Assembly (NCBI RefSeq): GCF_024807845.1
Contig: NZ_JANUEQ010000004.1
Location: 62,001 to 126,000, forward strand
Reading direction: 5' to 3'
DNA length: 64,000 nt
Source of the DNA: Klebsiella sp. BIGb0407
GTDB lineage: Bacteria > Pseudomonadota > Gammaproteobacteria > Enterobacterales > Enterobacteriaceae
A program made the translations under genes and the position numbers. Positions within the stretch are counted from its first letter, which is position 1. Each line of letters begins with the position of its first letter. The notes under the pieces were generated by a model. The model searched no databases and was not told where the DNA came from. It saw nothing but the letters and a program-made list of their open reading frames with translations. Below, in pieces: positions 10,134 through 19,835 of this stretch.

Positions 10134-10301
10134 AGCTATTTCTGGTTATTCCCCACATCAAAACACTCAGCAAAGCTCTTCCATTACCGGGATATTTACT
10201 GGCATAGCGCTTAAAAATGAAAATATTTGCCGATAATTCAATCAAGCTGTTCGTAAGTCATTCAAATGAACAGATTCTGTAGTTTTTTAGAAAAAAACTT
10301 G

Positions 10302-10330
10302 TTGACGCTGCACGGCCAACTTAGCATAAT
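10302..10330 (+). promoter_or_regulatory. Promoter of the seven-tRNA operon
   Basis: TTGACG and CATAAT are separated by 17 bp. The GC-rich discriminator GCGCCCCGC directly downstream is of the kind found at stringently controlled stable-RNA promoters. The first tRNA starts about 40 bp after the -10 box. Confidence 0.8.
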
Positions 10331-10369
10331 GCGCCCCGCAACGCCGAAGAAGGTAATGCGTAATGAGAT

Positions 10370-10446
10370 GGCTACGTAGCTCAGCTGGTTAGAGCACATC
10401 ACTCATAATGATGGGGTCACAGGTTCAAATCCCGTCGTAGCCACCA
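10370..10446 (+). tRNA. metT: tRNA-Met (CAT), elongator type
   Basis: 77-nt cloverleaf with acceptor GGCTACG / CGTAGCC, anticodon CAT at 10404-10406 and encoded CCA. It corresponds to metT, the first tRNA of the E. coli metT-leuW-glnUW-metU-glnVX operon. The T-loop reads TTCAAAT, whereas the second Met copy has TTCGAAT. Confidence 0.95.
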
Positions 10447-10451
10447 TAATT

Positions 10452-10536
10452 GCGGGAGTGGCGAAATTGGTAGACGCACTAGATTTAGGTTCTAGCGCCG
10501 CAAGGTGTGCGAGTTCAAGTCTCGCCTCCCGCACCA
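10452..10536 (+). tRNA. leuW: tRNA-Leu (TAG)
   Basis: 85-nt class II tRNA with a long variable arm, acceptor GCGGGAG / CTCCCGC, anticodon TAG at 10486-10488 and encoded CCA. It starts 5 bp after the first tRNA-Met. Confidence 0.95.
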
Positions 10537-10561
10537 TTATTTCTCGCGACGTTGTATGTGA

Positions 10562-10636
10562 TGGGGTATCGCCAAGCGGTAAGGCACTGGTTTTTGATAC
10601 CAGCATTCCCTGGTTCGAATCCAGGTACCCCAGCCA
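10562..10636 (+). tRNA. glnU: tRNA-Gln (TTG)
   Basis: 75-nt tRNA with acceptor TGGGGTA / TACCCCA, anticodon TTG at 10594-10596 and CCA end. Identical in body to the copy at 10677. The symbol follows E. coli gene order. Confidence 0.95.
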
Positions 10637-10676
10637 CTTTTTTTATCGATGTAAAATGTAATTCTCGTCTGCATAT

Positions 10677-10751
10677 TGGGGTATCGCCAAGCGGTAAGGC
10701 ACTGGTTTTTGATACCAGCATTCCCTGGTTCGAATCCAGGTACCCCAGCCA
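10677..10751 (+). tRNA. glnW: tRNA-Gln (TTG), second copy
   Basis: 75-nt tRNA with anticodon TTG at 10709-10711. It is the second of a tandem pair, as in E. coli glnU-glnW. Confidence 0.95.
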
Positions 10752-10780
10752 TTCGATAAAAATAATAGAAATTCATGATT

Positions 10781-10857
10781 GGCTACGTAGCTCAGCTGGT
10801 TAGAGCACATCACTCATAATGATGGGGTCACAGGTTCGAATCCCGTCGTAGCCACCA
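10781..10857 (+). tRNA. metU: tRNA-Met (CAT), elongator type, second copy
   Basis: 77-nt tRNA with anticodon CAT at 10815-10817. It differs from the first Met copy by A to G in the T-loop (TTCGAAT here). Confidence 0.95.
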
Positions 10858-10897
10858 TATCCAGATTCAATACTGAATGTCTCATTCGGTATGTGAT

Positions 10898-10972
10898 TGG
10901 GGTATCGCCAAGCGGTAAGGCACTGGTTTCTGATACCAGCATTCCGAGGTTCGAATCCTCGTACCCCAGCCA
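10898..10972 (+). tRNA. glnV: tRNA-Gln (CTG)
   Basis: 75-nt tRNA with anticodon CTG at 10930-10932 and CCA end. The T-stem differs from the TTG isoacceptors (CGAGG rather than CCTGG). Confidence 0.95.
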
Positions 10973-11007
10973 ATATTTAAACTGTTTGCCATTGCGAACA
11001 GCCCCCT

Positions 11008-11082
11008 TGGGGTATCGCCAAGCGGTAAGGCACTGGTTTCTGATACCAGCATTCCGAGGTTCGAATCCTCGTACCCCAGCCA
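11008..11082 (+). tRNA. glnX: tRNA-Gln (CTG), second copy
   Basis: 75-nt tRNA identical in body to the preceding CTG copy; anticodon at 11040-11042. Last tRNA of the operon. Confidence 0.95.
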
Positions 11083-11092
11083 TATACAGATA

Positions 11093-11125
11093 AGCCCTAC
11101 TTTTTAGTAGGGCTTTTTCTTTTGC
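11093..11125 (+). terminator. Terminator of the tRNA operon
   Basis: Stem AGCCCTAC / GTAGGGCT with a short T-rich loop, followed by TTTTTCTTTT, starting 10 bp after the last tRNA. Confidence 0.92.
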
Positions 11126-11152
11126 ATCAACCACAGCAAATTTATCTCCTCG

Positions 11153-11168
11153 TTCAAACCGTTTTCAT
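11153..11168. promoter_or_regulatory. Possible GalR/GalS operator upstream of the sugar transporter
   Basis: TTCAAACCGTTTTCAT fits the gal operator pattern GTGkAAnCGnTTnCAC well in its right half and partly in its left half. Its position upstream of a galP-like gene makes it plausible but not certain. Confidence 0.35.
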
Positions 11169-11266
11169 TTCTGTTGTTCCCGCCAGCATTCATATTTGTA
11201 ACATTATGTTTATTAAGCAAAAAACCATCGAATTAATTTGAATCATAATGTTAATAGTTAAATTAA

Positions 11267-11282
11267 TGTGACAAAGATCACG
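11267..11282. promoter_or_regulatory. CRP site upstream of the GalP-like gene
   Basis: TGTGACAAAGATCACG matches TGTGA-N6-TCACA at nine of ten positions, 64 bp before the start codon. Catabolite control of the transporter is expected. Confidence 0.7.
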
Positions 11283-11345
11283 TATTAATCCGTATCCGTC
11301 ACCTACCCTAATAGGTATCGAGTTAATAATTAATGCGGTAATCAT

Positions 11346-12740
11346 ATGCCTGATAATAAAAAGAAAAACAGTTCCAACAAAAGAATGACGTTCTTCGTCT
11401 GCCTGATGGCGGCCCTTGCAGGGTTGCTGTTTGGTCTTGATATTGGCGTCATCGCTGGCGCACTCCCCTTTATTACCAACGATTTTGTTATTTCGACGCA
11501 CGAGCAGGAGTGGGTAGTCAGCTCCATGATGTTTGGTGCTGCCGTCGGGGCCATTGGCAGCGGCTGGCTTTCTTTTAAATTAGGGCGCAAATACAGTCTT
11601 ATCGTTGGTGCCATTCTTTTTGTTGCAGGCTCCCTGTGTTCAGCTTTTGCTCCTAATGTTGAAGTACTTTACCTGGCCCGGGTTATCCTGGGGCTGGCAG
11701 TGGGCGTCGCCTCTTATACCGCCCCGCTCTACCTGTCAGAAATCGCGCCGGAAAAGATTCGCGGCAGTATGATTTCCATGTATCAGTTGATGATTACTAT
11801 CGGCATACTCGCAGCGTACCTGTCCGATACCGCATTCAGCTATAGCGGTGACTGGCGCTGGATGCTGGGTATCATCACTTTCCCGGCTATTCTGTTATTA
11901 ATAGGCGTTAGCTTTCTGCCAGACAGTCCGCGCTGGTATGCTGCTAAGTTCCGTTTTAATGAGGCAGAAAGAGTTCTGATGCGACTGCGCGATACCCGTG
12001 CCGAAGCCAAAAAAGAACTTGATGAAATTCGCGAAAGCCTGAAAGTGAAACAGGGCGGATGGGCACTCTTTAAAGGAAACGCGAACTTCCGTCGCGCCGT
12101 CTATCTCGGTGTGTTGCTCCAGGTAATGCAGCAGTTTACCGGAATGAACGTCATCATGTACTACGCGCCGAAGATCTTTGAGATTGCCGGTTTCGCCAGC
12201 ACCCATCAACAAATGTGGGGAACAGTTGTTGTCGGTCTGTTCAATCTACTCTCCACCTTTATTGCTATTGGTCTGGTTGATCGATGGGGACGTAAGCCAA
12301 CCCTGATATTGGGCTTCTTCGTTATGGCGGTCGGGATGGGAATTCTGGGTACTATGCTGCATATCGGCATTCACTCCCCAGCCGCACAGTACTTTGCCAT
12401 TGCCATGCTGCTCATGTTTATTATCGGTTTTGCGATGAGTGCTGGTCCGCTGATTTGGGTGCTGTGTTCTGAGATTCAGCCGTTGAAAGGACGTGACTTT
12501 GGTATCACCTGTTCCACGACGACCAACTGGATTGCTAACATGATTGTCGGGGCAACCTTCCTGACCATGCTGAACTCTTTTGGTCACGCGAATACCTTCT
12601 GGATTTACGGCGCACTTAACCTGTTCTTCATCTTCCTGACGCTGTGGCTTATTCCGGAAACGAAAGGTATTTCACTGGAGCATATTGAACGTAATCTGAT
12701 GCAAGGACGTAAATTACGCGATATTGGTTCACGCGACTAA
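11346..12740 (+). CDS. galP: Sugar/H+ symporter of the GalP type (MFS sugar porter)
   Basis: Inner-membrane proton-coupled transporter for galactose and related hexoses. The 464 residues align end to end with E. coli GalP, including [33 protein letters not shown]-type [34 protein letters not shown] and the C-terminal [12 protein letters not shown]. Twelve membrane segments are evident. E. coli galP is next to endA, not here; insertion between the tRNA operon and ubiF is unusual, so this may be the relocated galP or a paralogue. A CRP site and a possible gal operator precede it. Confidence 0.9.
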   Translation: MPDNKKKNSSNKRMTFFVCLMAALAGLLFGLDIGVIAGALPFITNDFVISTHEQEWVVSSMMFGAAVGAIGSGWLSFKLGRKYSLIVGAILFVAGSLCSAFAPNVEVLYLARVILGLAVGVASYTAPLYLSEIAPEKIRGSMISMYQLMITIGILAAYLSDTAFSYSGDWRWMLGIITFPAILLLIGVSFLPDSPRWYAAKFRFNEAERVLMRLRDTRAEAKKELDEIRESLKVKQGGWALFKGNANFRRAVYLGVLLQVMQQFTGMNVIMYYAPKIFEIAGFASTHQQMWGTVVVGLFNLLSTFIAIGLVDRWGRKPTLILGFFVMAVGMGILGTMLHIGIHSPAAQYFAIAMLLMFIIGFAMSAGPLIWVLCSEIQPLKGRDFGITCSTTTNWIANMIVGATFLTMLNSFGHANTFWIYGALNLFFIFLTLWLIPETKGISLEHIERNLMQGRKLRDIGSRD

Positions 12741-12790
12741 TCCATTTTCAACGCCTCAGAACTGAGCTCGCGAGGCGAAAGCAAGTTTAA

Positions 12791-12822
12791 AACCGGCTCA
12801 GGGTGCAAGCACCCTGCCGGTT
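12791..12822. terminator. Hairpin between galP and ubiF, best as ubiF terminator
   Basis: Stem AACCGGC with AGGGTG / CACCCT inside. Read on the minus strand it is followed by TTTTAAA, so it best ends ubiF; galP transcripts also meet it. Confidence 0.7.
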
Positions 12823-12827
12823 ATCCC

Positions 12828-14003
12828 CTACAGCCCCAGCGCATATTTCAACGCTTGCTGCTTAAGCCCGCCCGCTCGCTGGGCTGCCATCAGCCCGAGG
12901 TTACGAATAGCGCGTACTGGTGCCAGATTATTACTGAATCCGACGTAAAACAGATCCATCCCGGTTTGCATCATTAAGTTATCCAGCTTGCGCTTAGACT
13001 GATAACGCTTTAATACCTCGAGACTCGCCCACTGCTCACCTAAATTACGAGCATCGATCATCACATCCAGTAGCGCCTGTACATCGCGGTAACCCAGGTT
13101 CACCCCTTGACCCGCCAAAGGATGAATGGTGTGGGCCGCATCGCCGATTAATGCCAGTCCCGGTTTTACATATTTCAGCGCATGACGGCGAGTTAACGGA
13201 AATGCACCGCTGGCAACAGGCGTCACATTGCCCAGTCGTGCCGGGAAATGGCTGGCAAGACTCTTCTGTAACTGCGCCATGTTCATGCTCTGTAGCTGGC
13301 GAATACGAGCGGGCTCGTCATACCACACCAGTGATGCCCAGTTATCAAATAGCGGCAGAAACGCATGGGGCCCCGTCGGGGTGAAGTGCTGCCAGGTACT
13401 GTCTCCCGGAGCTTCATCGCACCGGGCGGTAATTAACATACAAGACTGGCGATACTCCCAGGCATGGATCCCAATTCCTGCCCACTGGCGGATTTGTGAG
13501 TTTGCCCCGTCAGCCCCAATCACCATCGGGACATTTAGCGACTCGCCCTCGGCAAAAGAGAGCGTCCACCCGCTGTCACTGCGCTGCATCTGAGTGAGCT
13601 GAGCCGGACAGCATAAGGTGACCAGCGGATGCTTAACTAAGGCCTGCCAGAGCGCTTGCTGTAATACCAGATTCTCAACCATAAACCCGAGTTCAGGCAG
13701 CCCCAGCTCGCTGGCCGAAAATTTAACATGGGCGCTTTCCCACTCCCAGGTCTCGAGACTGCGGTAAGGATGCGCGCGCATCGACAGCACGCTTTCCCAT
13801 ACCCCTAAAGATTGCAGTAACGAGACGGATTGCGCACCTATAGCTGAAATACGCACATCAGGAGTACTGCCTGGCTGAAATTCTGTTGCTGCCTGATGTT
13901 CAATAACGGCAACACGAAAACCGCTGTTAGCCAGCCCCAGTGCGGCTGCAGCGCCGACCATACCGCCACCGACGACGGCAACTTCAATAGATTGATTTAT
14001 CAT
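12828..14003 (-). CDS. ubiF: 3-demethoxyubiquinol 3-hydroxylase
   Basis: FAD monooxygenase of ubiquinone biosynthesis (hydroxylation step before the final methylation by UbiG). The N-terminal dinucleotide-binding motif is [36 protein letters not shown] and the C-terminal ALKYALGL match UbiF. I chose the ATG at 14003 ([11 protein letters not shown], 391 residues, as E. coli) over the upstream ATG at 14060. Divergent from miaB. Confidence 0.95.
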   Translation of the reverse strand: MINQSIEVAVVGGGMVGAAAALGLANSGFRVAVIEHQAATEFQPGSTPDVRISAIGAQSVSLLQSLGVWESVLSMRAHPYRSLETWEWESAHVKFSASELGLPELGFMVENLVLQQALWQALVKHPLVTLCCPAQLTQMQRSDSGWTLSFAEGESLNVPMVIGADGANSQIRQWAGIGIHAWEYRQSCMLITARCDEAPGDSTWQHFTPTGPHAFLPLFDNWASLVWYDEPARIRQLQSMNMAQLQKSLASHFPARLGNVTPVASGAFPLTRRHALKYVKPGLALIGDAAHTIHPLAGQGVNLGYRDVQALLDVMIDARNLGEQWASLEVLKRYQSKRKLDNLMMQTGMDLFYVGFSNNLAPVRAIRNLGLMAAQRAGGLKQQALKYALGL

Positions 14004-14124
14004 GGCGTTTATCCTTAATTTACCTGGATTCATTCTACCGATTTCCCCCAGGCTGGTCACATCCGCATCAAAGCATTACACTATACGGCTTAACTCTTGG
14101 CTACACTTGAGCGATGACATGTCG

Positions 14125-15549
14125 ATGACCAAAAAATTACATATAAAAACTTGGGGCTGTCAGATGAATGAGTATGACTCATCAAAAATGGCAGATCTCC
14201 TGGACAGTACACATGGCTTTACCCTGACTGATAATGCAGAAGAAGCCGATGTTCTGCTCCTGAATACCTGTTCTATCCGTGAAAAAGCCCAGGAAAAAGT
14301 CTTCCATCAACTGGGCCGCTGGAAGCTGATTAAAGCCCAAAGACCAGACGTTATTATTGGCGTCGGCGGTTGTGTTGCTTCACAAGAAGGTGACCATATC
14401 CGCGAGCGCGCCAGCTATGTTGATATTGTTTTTGGCCCACAAACACTGCACCGCTTACCCGAAATGATCAACAGAGTTCGCGGCACCCGCAGCCCGGTGG
14501 TTGATATCAGTTTCCCGGAAATCGAAAAGTTTGACCGTCTGCCAGAACCTCGCGCTGATGGTCCGACTGCCTTTGTATCAATTATGGAAGGCTGCAATAA
14601 ATACTGCACCTACTGTGTTGTGCCTTATACCCGTGGCGAAGAAGTCAGCCGTCCTTGTGATGATATTTTATTTGAAATTGCACAACTGGCGGCTCAAGGG
14701 GTACGCGAAGTTAACCTGCTTGGCCAGAACGTAAATGCCTGGCGCGGGCCGTTATTTGATGGTGATCTGGGTTCTTTTGCCGAACTGCTACGTCTGGTTG
14801 CCGCCATTGACGGTATTGACCGTATTCGTTTCACCACCAGCCATCCTATTGAATTCACCGATGATATTATCGAGGTCTACCGCGATACTCCTGAACTGGT
14901 GAGTTTCCTGCATCTGCCGGTACAAAGTGGTTCAGACCGAGTGCTGAATATGATGAGCCGTACCCATACCGGGCTCGAATATAAAGCCATTATTCGCAAA
15001 CTCCGTGCGGCACGCCCTGACATCCAAATCAGCTCTGACTTCATTGTTGGCTTCCCAGGTGAAACCCAGCATGATTTTGAACAAACGATGAAACTGATAG
15101 CTGATGTCAACTTCGATATGAGCTATAGCTTTATTTTCTCCGCACGTCCGGGCACGCCAGCAGCCGACATGGTGGATGATGTTCCTGAAGAAGAGAAAAA
15201 ACAGCGTCTCTATATTCTGCAAGACCGGATAACTCAGCAGGCGATGGCCTGGAGCCGCCGGATGCTCGGCACTGTGCAGCGTATTCTGGTGGAAGGCACC
15301 TCACGGAAAAGTATTATGGAGATGGCCGGGCGCACAGAAAACAACCGCATGGTGAACTTTGAAGGCGACCCTGACATGGTGGGTAAATTTGTGGATGTCG
15401 AAATCACCGAAGTCCGGACCAACTCTCTGCGTGGCAAGGTGCTTCGTACTGAGGATGACATGGACTTGCGGACTATCGAATCAGCCGCGTCCGTCATTGC
15501 GCGTACCCGCAAAGAGAATGAAATTGGCGTCGGGGTTTATCAGCCTTAA
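14125..15549 (+). CDS. miaB: tRNA-2-methylthio-N6-dimethylallyladenosine synthase
   Basis: Radical-SAM methylthiotransferase that converts i6A37 to ms2i6A37 in tRNA. UPF0004 N-domain cysteines ([11 protein letters not shown] and others) bind the auxiliary cluster. The radical-SAM motif CNKYCTYC starts near residue 157, and a TRAM domain ends the protein. The ATG at 14125 gives 474 residues, identical in length to E. coli; the longer upstream frame is not needed. First gene of the miaB-ybeZ-ybeY-ybeX-lnt run. Confidence 0.96.
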   Translation: MTKKLHIKTWGCQMNEYDSSKMADLLDSTHGFTLTDNAEEADVLLLNTCSIREKAQEKVFHQLGRWKLIKAQRPDVIIGVGGCVASQEGDHIRERASYVDIVFGPQTLHRLPEMINRVRGTRSPVVDISFPEIEKFDRLPEPRADGPTAFVSIMEGCNKYCTYCVVPYTRGEEVSRPCDDILFEIAQLAAQGVREVNLLGQNVNAWRGPLFDGDLGSFAELLRLVAAIDGIDRIRFTTSHPIEFTDDIIEVYRDTPELVSFLHLPVQSGSDRVLNMMSRTHTGLEYKAIIRKLRAARPDIQISSDFIVGFPGETQHDFEQTMKLIADVNFDMSYSFIFSARPGTPAADMVDDVPEEEKKQRLYILQDRITQQAMAWSRRMLGTVQRILVEGTSRKSIMEMAGRTENNRMVNFEGDPDMVGKFVDVEITEVRTNSLRGKVLRTEDDMDLRTIESAASVIARTRKENEIGVGVYQP

Positions 15550-15735
15550 TCTCCCGATATCCACCGGGACGCAGATAACCGCTCCCGGCGGACAATTTTA
15601 TCGTTTGTCCTTGCATTCTGGTGCTACCACCCAAATATCTTGCTTAACAATGGTGCCTGCCTGAAAGATAACGTAGGTTTTTATCAGAGTTACGGCATAA
15701 AGCTGATAACCAGTCTAAATAATCCGAGGATAAGT

Positions 15736-16797
15736 TTGAATATCGAAACTCGCGAAATAACATTAGAACCCGCAGATAACGCCCGTCTTTTGAGCCTCTG
15801 TGGTCCGGTTGATGACAACATCAAACAGCTGGAACGTCGTTTAGGTATCGACATCAGTCGTCGTGATAACCAGTTCCGGATAACCGGACGACCGATGACG
15901 GTAAATGCAGCGGCGAAGATATTACTGACACTCTATGTCGATACGGCTCCGGTACGCGGAAAAAGCCACGATATCGACCCGGAAAAAATCCACCTGGCGA
16001 TTAAAGAAACCGGCGTGCTGGAACAAGTTTCCGATAGCGTACCTGATTACGGTAAAGCGATTAATATCAAAACCAAACGGGGCGTTATTAAGCCGCGTAC
16101 GCCGAATCAGGCACAATATATTTCGAATATCCTGACTCACGATATCACCTTTGGCATCGGGCCTGCCGGTACCGGAAAGACCTATCTCGCCGTTGCTGCT
16201 GCCGTCGATGCCCTGGAACGTCAGGAAATTCGTCGTATTCTGCTCACCCGCCCGGCGGTAGAAGCGGGCGAAAAGCTGGGCTTTTTACCCGGTGATTTAA
16301 GCCAGAAAGTTGACCCTTATTTGCGCCCGCTCTATGACGCACTTTTCGAAATGCTGGGCTTCGAGAAAGTTGAAAAACTGATAGAGCGTAATGTCATCGA
16401 AGTCGCACCGCTGGCTTACATGCGTGGGCGAACGCTTAATGACGCGTTTATCATTCTCGATGAAAGCCAGAACACCACCAGCGAACAAATGAAAATGTTC
16501 CTGACCCGCATTGGTTTTAACTCCAAAGCGGTTATCACCGGTGATGCCACGCAAATCGACTTGCCGCGCAATATTAAATCCGGCCTGCGCCATGCCATTG
16601 ACGTGCTGGCTGAAGTTGACGAGATAAGCTTTAATTTTCTCAACAGTGAAGATGTAGTGCGCCACCCTGTGGTAGCCCGTATCGTCAATGCCTATGAGGC
16701 ATGGGAAAATACCGAACAACAACGTAAAGATGCCCTGGCCGCAGAGCGTAAACGCGAAGCAATAGCCGCCAGTATAACGCCTCGGGAGAGCGAATGA
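15736..16797 (+). CDS. ybeZ: PhoH-like ATPase YbeZ
   Basis: PhoH-family P-loop NTPase that partners the endonuclease YbeY in rRNA maturation. Walker A is [11 protein letters not shown] and Walker B is [10 protein letters not shown]. The start is taken as the TTG at 15736 (N-terminus [12 protein letters not shown]) because GAGGA lies just upstream and E. coli YbeZ begins MNIDTREI. This gives 353 residues; an upstream ATG at 15640 would add 32 unconserved residues. It overlaps ybeY by 4 bp. Confidence 0.93.
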   Translation: MNIETREITLEPADNARLLSLCGPVDDNIKQLERRLGIDISRRDNQFRITGRPMTVNAAAKILLTLYVDTAPVRGKSHDIDPEKIHLAIKETGVLEQVSDSVPDYGKAINIKTKRGVIKPRTPNQAQYISNILTHDITFGIGPAGTGKTYLAVAAAVDALERQEIRRILLTRPAVEAGEKLGFLPGDLSQKVDPYLRPLYDALFEMLGFEKVEKLIERNVIEVAPLAYMRGRTLNDAFIILDESQNTTSEQMKMFLTRIGFNSKAVITGDATQIDLPRNIKSGLRHAIDVLAEVDEISFNFLNSEDVVRHPVVARIVNAYEAWENTEQQRKDALAAERKREAIAASITPRESE

Positions 16798-17261
16798 ATC
16801 CAGTCATTCTTGACTTACAACTGGCCTGTGAAAACACCACAGGCTTACCTGAAGAAGCCCAGTTTCAAGGCTGGCTGAATGCGGTCATATCGCAATTTCA
16901 GGAAGAAGCTGAAGTAACTGTCAGGCTGGTGGACATTGCTGAGAGTAACGACCTGAATCTGACCTATCGCGGTAAAGATAAACCCACTAACGTACTCTCT
17001 TTTCCTTTTGAAGCACCACCGGGAATTGAGTTGCCGTTACTCGGCGATCTGGTGATTTGTCGCCAGGTTGTTGAGCAGGAAGCCCTGGAACAAGAGAAGC
17101 CGCTTGAGGCCCATTGGGCACATATGGTTGTCCATGGCAGCCTGCATCTTTTAGGCTATGATCATATTGAAGACGACGAAGCCGAAGAGATGGAAGGAAT
17201 AGAAACTGAGATAATGCTTGCTCTTGGGTATGCTGACCCGTACATTGCCGAGAAAGAGTAA
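16794..17261 (+). CDS. ybeY: Endoribonuclease YbeY
   Basis: Metal-dependent endoribonuclease needed for 16S rRNA 3'-end maturation and ribosome quality control. The conserved zinc motif H-x3-H-x5-H is visible as [11 protein letters not shown]. Length 155 matches the family. The start codon overlaps the ybeZ stop (ATGA). Confidence 0.95.
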   Translation: MNPVILDLQLACENTTGLPEEAQFQGWLNAVISQFQEEAEVTVRLVDIAESNDLNLTYRGKDKPTNVLSFPFEAPPGIELPLLGDLVICRQVVEQEALEQEKPLEAHWAHMVVHGSLHLLGYDHIEDDEAEEMEGIETEIMLALGYADPYIAEKE

Positions 17262-17354
17262 TTATCTCTCTGTCCTGAATAATTATTTATGCAGGCGGCG
17301 GTCCATCTCACCGCCTGTGAACCATAACTAACCAGAGGCCTTAAACCTAACGCC

Positions 17355-18233
17355 ATGAGCGACGACAATTCACATAATAGTGATACGCCTGCCAGTAAAA
17401 AGGGATTTTTTTCCCTGTTCCTTAGCCAGTTATTTCACGGTGAACCTAAGAACCGTGATGATTTACTGACGCTGATTCGAGATTCCGAGCAGAACTCCCT
17501 TATCGATCAAGATACCCGCGACATGCTCGAAGGGGTGATGGATATTGCCGATCAACGCGTGCGGGATATTATGATCCCACGTTCACAGATAGTGACTATC
17601 AAACATGACCAGACTCTGGAAGAGTGTTTGAATATCATTACTGAATCGGCACATTCCCGTTTCCCGGTGATCAGCGAAGACAAGGATCACATTGAAGGGA
17701 TTTTAATGGCCAAAGATCTGCTGCCGTTTATGCGCAGTGACAGTGAGCCATTTAGTGTGGAAAAGGTGTTACGTCAGGCTGTAGTCGTTCCTGAAAGTAA
17801 ACGCGTTGACCGTATGCTGAAGGAATTTCGCCAGCAACGCTATCATATGGCGATAGTGATTGATGAATTTGGCGGTGTTTCAGGTTTAGTGACCATTGAA
17901 GATATCCTTGAGCTTATCGTTGGCGATATTGAAGACGAATATGACGACCTTGAAGACAGTGATTTCCGTCAGCTCAGCCGCCATACCTGGACTGCCCGTG
18001 CACTGGCGCCTATTGAAGACTTTAATGAAGTCTTTAATACCCATTTTAGCGATGAAGAAGTCGATACTATTGGCGGCTTAGTCATGCAGGCATTTGGTCA
18101 TTTGCCGGCTCGTGGCGAAACCATTGAAATAGAAGGTTACCAGTTTAAAGTCGCCATGGCTGACAGCCGCCGTATTATTCAGGTTCATGTCCGGATACCG
18201 GACGATTCTCCGCAACCGAAACTGGAAGAATAA
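17355..18233 (+). CDS. ybeX: CorC/YbeX, CBS-domain transporter-associated protein
   Basis: Cytoplasmic protein historically linked to Mg2+/Co2+ efflux with CorA and more recently to ribosome metabolism. Two CBS domains span about residues 70-190, and a CorC_HlyC domain with [11 protein letters not shown] and the acidic EDEYDDLED stretch follows. 292 residues, as in E. coli. It sits 93 bp after ybeY and 7 bp before lnt. Confidence 0.95.
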   Translation: MSDDNSHNSDTPASKKGFFSLFLSQLFHGEPKNRDDLLTLIRDSEQNSLIDQDTRDMLEGVMDIADQRVRDIMIPRSQIVTIKHDQTLEECLNIITESAHSRFPVISEDKDHIEGILMAKDLLPFMRSDSEPFSVEKVLRQAVVVPESKRVDRMLKEFRQQRYHMAIVIDEFGGVSGLVTIEDILELIVGDIEDEYDDLEDSDFRQLSRHTWTARALAPIEDFNEVFNTHFSDEEVDTIGGLVMQAFGHLPARGETIEIEGYQFKVAMADSRRIIQVHVRIPDDSPQPKLEE

Positions 18234-18240
18234 TTCCTTT

Positions 18241-19776
18241 ATGGGTCAATACATTCAACGCCAGTCAGTACGTCTACTGCTGGCGCTTTTTTTCGGGGCT
18301 TGCGGCACGCTGGCCTTTTCTCCTTATGATTTCTGGCCAGCAGCGCTCATTTCACTTGCTGGCCTGCAAGCACTGACGCTAAATCGCCGGGCAATTCAAA
18401 GTGCCTGGATTGGTTTCTTCTGGGGACTAGGCCTGTTTGGCAGCGGTATTAACTGGGTCTATGTCAGTATCGCCCAGTTTGGCGGAATGCCTGGCCCGAT
18501 TAACGTCTTCCTGGTGGTATTGCTGGCGGCTTATCTGGCGCTGTATACCGGTCTGTTTGCAGGTTTACTCAGTAAGATATGGCCGAAAACAACCTGGTGG
18601 CGCTTAACCCTGGCAGCACCTGCACTCTGGCAAGTCACTGAATTCCTGCGCGGCTGGATCCTGACCGGCTTTCCGTGGTTGCAATTTGGCTATAGCCAGA
18701 TTGACGGCCCGCTGAAAGGCCTGGCGCCTGTTTTCGGCGTCGAAGCGGTAACTTTGCTGCTCATGGTTATCAGCGGTCTGGTGGTCTGGGCGCTCAATGT
18801 CCGTACCTGGAAGCCCGCAGTGCTCGCAGCTGCCCTGCTCTTCCTGCCCTGGCCGTTACAGACGCTACAGTGGTTCCAGTTGCAAAGTGACCGCCCGCTT
18901 AAGGTCGCATTAGTGCAGGGAAATATTCCTCAGGCGCTAAAATGGGATGAGAACCAGTTACTTAATACGCTCCGTATTTATTCTGATTTAACTGAACCTT
19001 TCCTCGGTAAATCACAGCTGATTATCTGGCCTGAATCGGCAATTCCGGATTTAGAAATCAATCAGCAGCCGTTTCTTAATCAGCTTAATCAGCGGTTGCT
19101 GGAAACCCATAGCTCGCTGATAACCGGTATTGTTGATGCCCGTCTGAATAGCCATAACCGCTATGATACCTACAATACTATCATCACCCTCGGAGAAGGC
19201 AGTTCGTACAGTTATGGCAGTCGCGATCGCTATAACAAAAACCATCTGGTACCCTTCGGTGAATATGTGCCACTCGAGTCGATCCTGCGCCCTCTGGCAC
19301 CGTTTTTCGACTTACCGATGTCCTCCTTTAGCCGTGGTCCTTATGTTCAGCCTCAGCTTAATACCAGCGGCGTTAAACTGACCCCCGCCATCTGCTACGA
19401 AATTATTCTCGGCGAACAGGTACGGGCTAATTTCCAGCCAGATACCGACTATCTGCTGACTATTTCGAACGATGCCTGGTTTGGTAAATCGATTGGCCCG
19501 TGGCAGCACCTACAAATGGCGCGAATGCGAGCCCTGGAATTAGGACGCCCGTTACTACGTAGCACCAACAATGGCATTACCGTTGCCGTTGATGCTAAAG
19601 GTGAGATAAACGAAATGCTGCCACAATTTACCCGTGGCGTGCTGGAAACGACTGTTATCCCGACGAGGGGTCTGACACCTTACGCCCGCTTTGGTAATGG
19701 ACCACTGTGGCTGTTAACGCTGTTATTTGGTGTGGCAGCTATTGTCGCGGGTGTGAAAACACGCTCTCGTCAGTAA
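18241..19776 (+). CDS. lnt: Apolipoprotein N-acyltransferase
   Basis: Inner-membrane enzyme that adds the third acyl chain to lipoproteins, needed for their Lol-dependent export; clients in this window include LptE and RlpA. N-terminal membrane segments precede a periplasmic nitrilase domain with the catalytic triad Glu (WPESAIPD), Lys ([12 protein letters not shown]) and Cys (AICYE). The start at 18241 ([19 protein letters not shown]) gives 511 residues (E. coli 512); the longer frame overlaps ybeX. Confidence 0.96.
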   Translation: MGQYIQRQSVRLLLALFFGACGTLAFSPYDFWPAALISLAGLQALTLNRRAIQSAWIGFFWGLGLFGSGINWVYVSIAQFGGMPGPINVFLVVLLAAYLALYTGLFAGLLSKIWPKTTWWRLTLAAPALWQVTEFLRGWILTGFPWLQFGYSQIDGPLKGLAPVFGVEAVTLLLMVISGLVVWALNVRTWKPAVLAAALLFLPWPLQTLQWFQLQSDRPLKVALVQGNIPQALKWDENQLLNTLRIYSDLTEPFLGKSQLIIWPESAIPDLEINQQPFLNQLNQRLLETHSSLITGIVDARLNSHNRYDTYNTIITLGEGSSYSYGSRDRYNKNHLVPFGEYVPLESILRPLAPFFDLPMSSFSRGPYVQPQLNTSGVKLTPAICYEIILGEQVRANFQPDTDYLLTISNDAWFGKSIGPWQHLQMARMRALELGRPLLRSTNNGITVAVDAKGEINEMLPQFTRGVLETTVIPTRGLTPYARFGNGPLWLLTLLFGVAAIVAGVKTRSRQ

Positions 19777-19783
19777 TTCTGCC

Positions 19784-19819
19784 TGACTCTCAGATCAGTA
19801 TTTATTGACCTGAGAGTCA
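19784..19819. terminator. Inverted repeat between convergent lnt and the OspC-like gene
   Basis: Ten-base arms TGACTCTCAG / CTGAGAGTCA flank a 16-base loop. There is no long T run on either side, but the position between two convergent genes fits a shared transcription stop. Confidence 0.55.
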
Positions 19820-19835
19820 TAACCCATCTGATTTT

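Noticed and set aside
10562-11082. Tandem repeated sequence considered as a CRISPR-like or other repeat array
   Set aside because: Each unit is a complete tRNA-Gln or tRNA-Met gene with CCA and spacing typical of the E. coli operon.
10403-11134. Several open frames across the tRNA cluster with repeats of VPGFEPGNAGIK-type peptides
   Set aside because: They are translations of tRNA genes and recur because the tRNA-Gln and tRNA-Met bodies repeat; they are not proteins.
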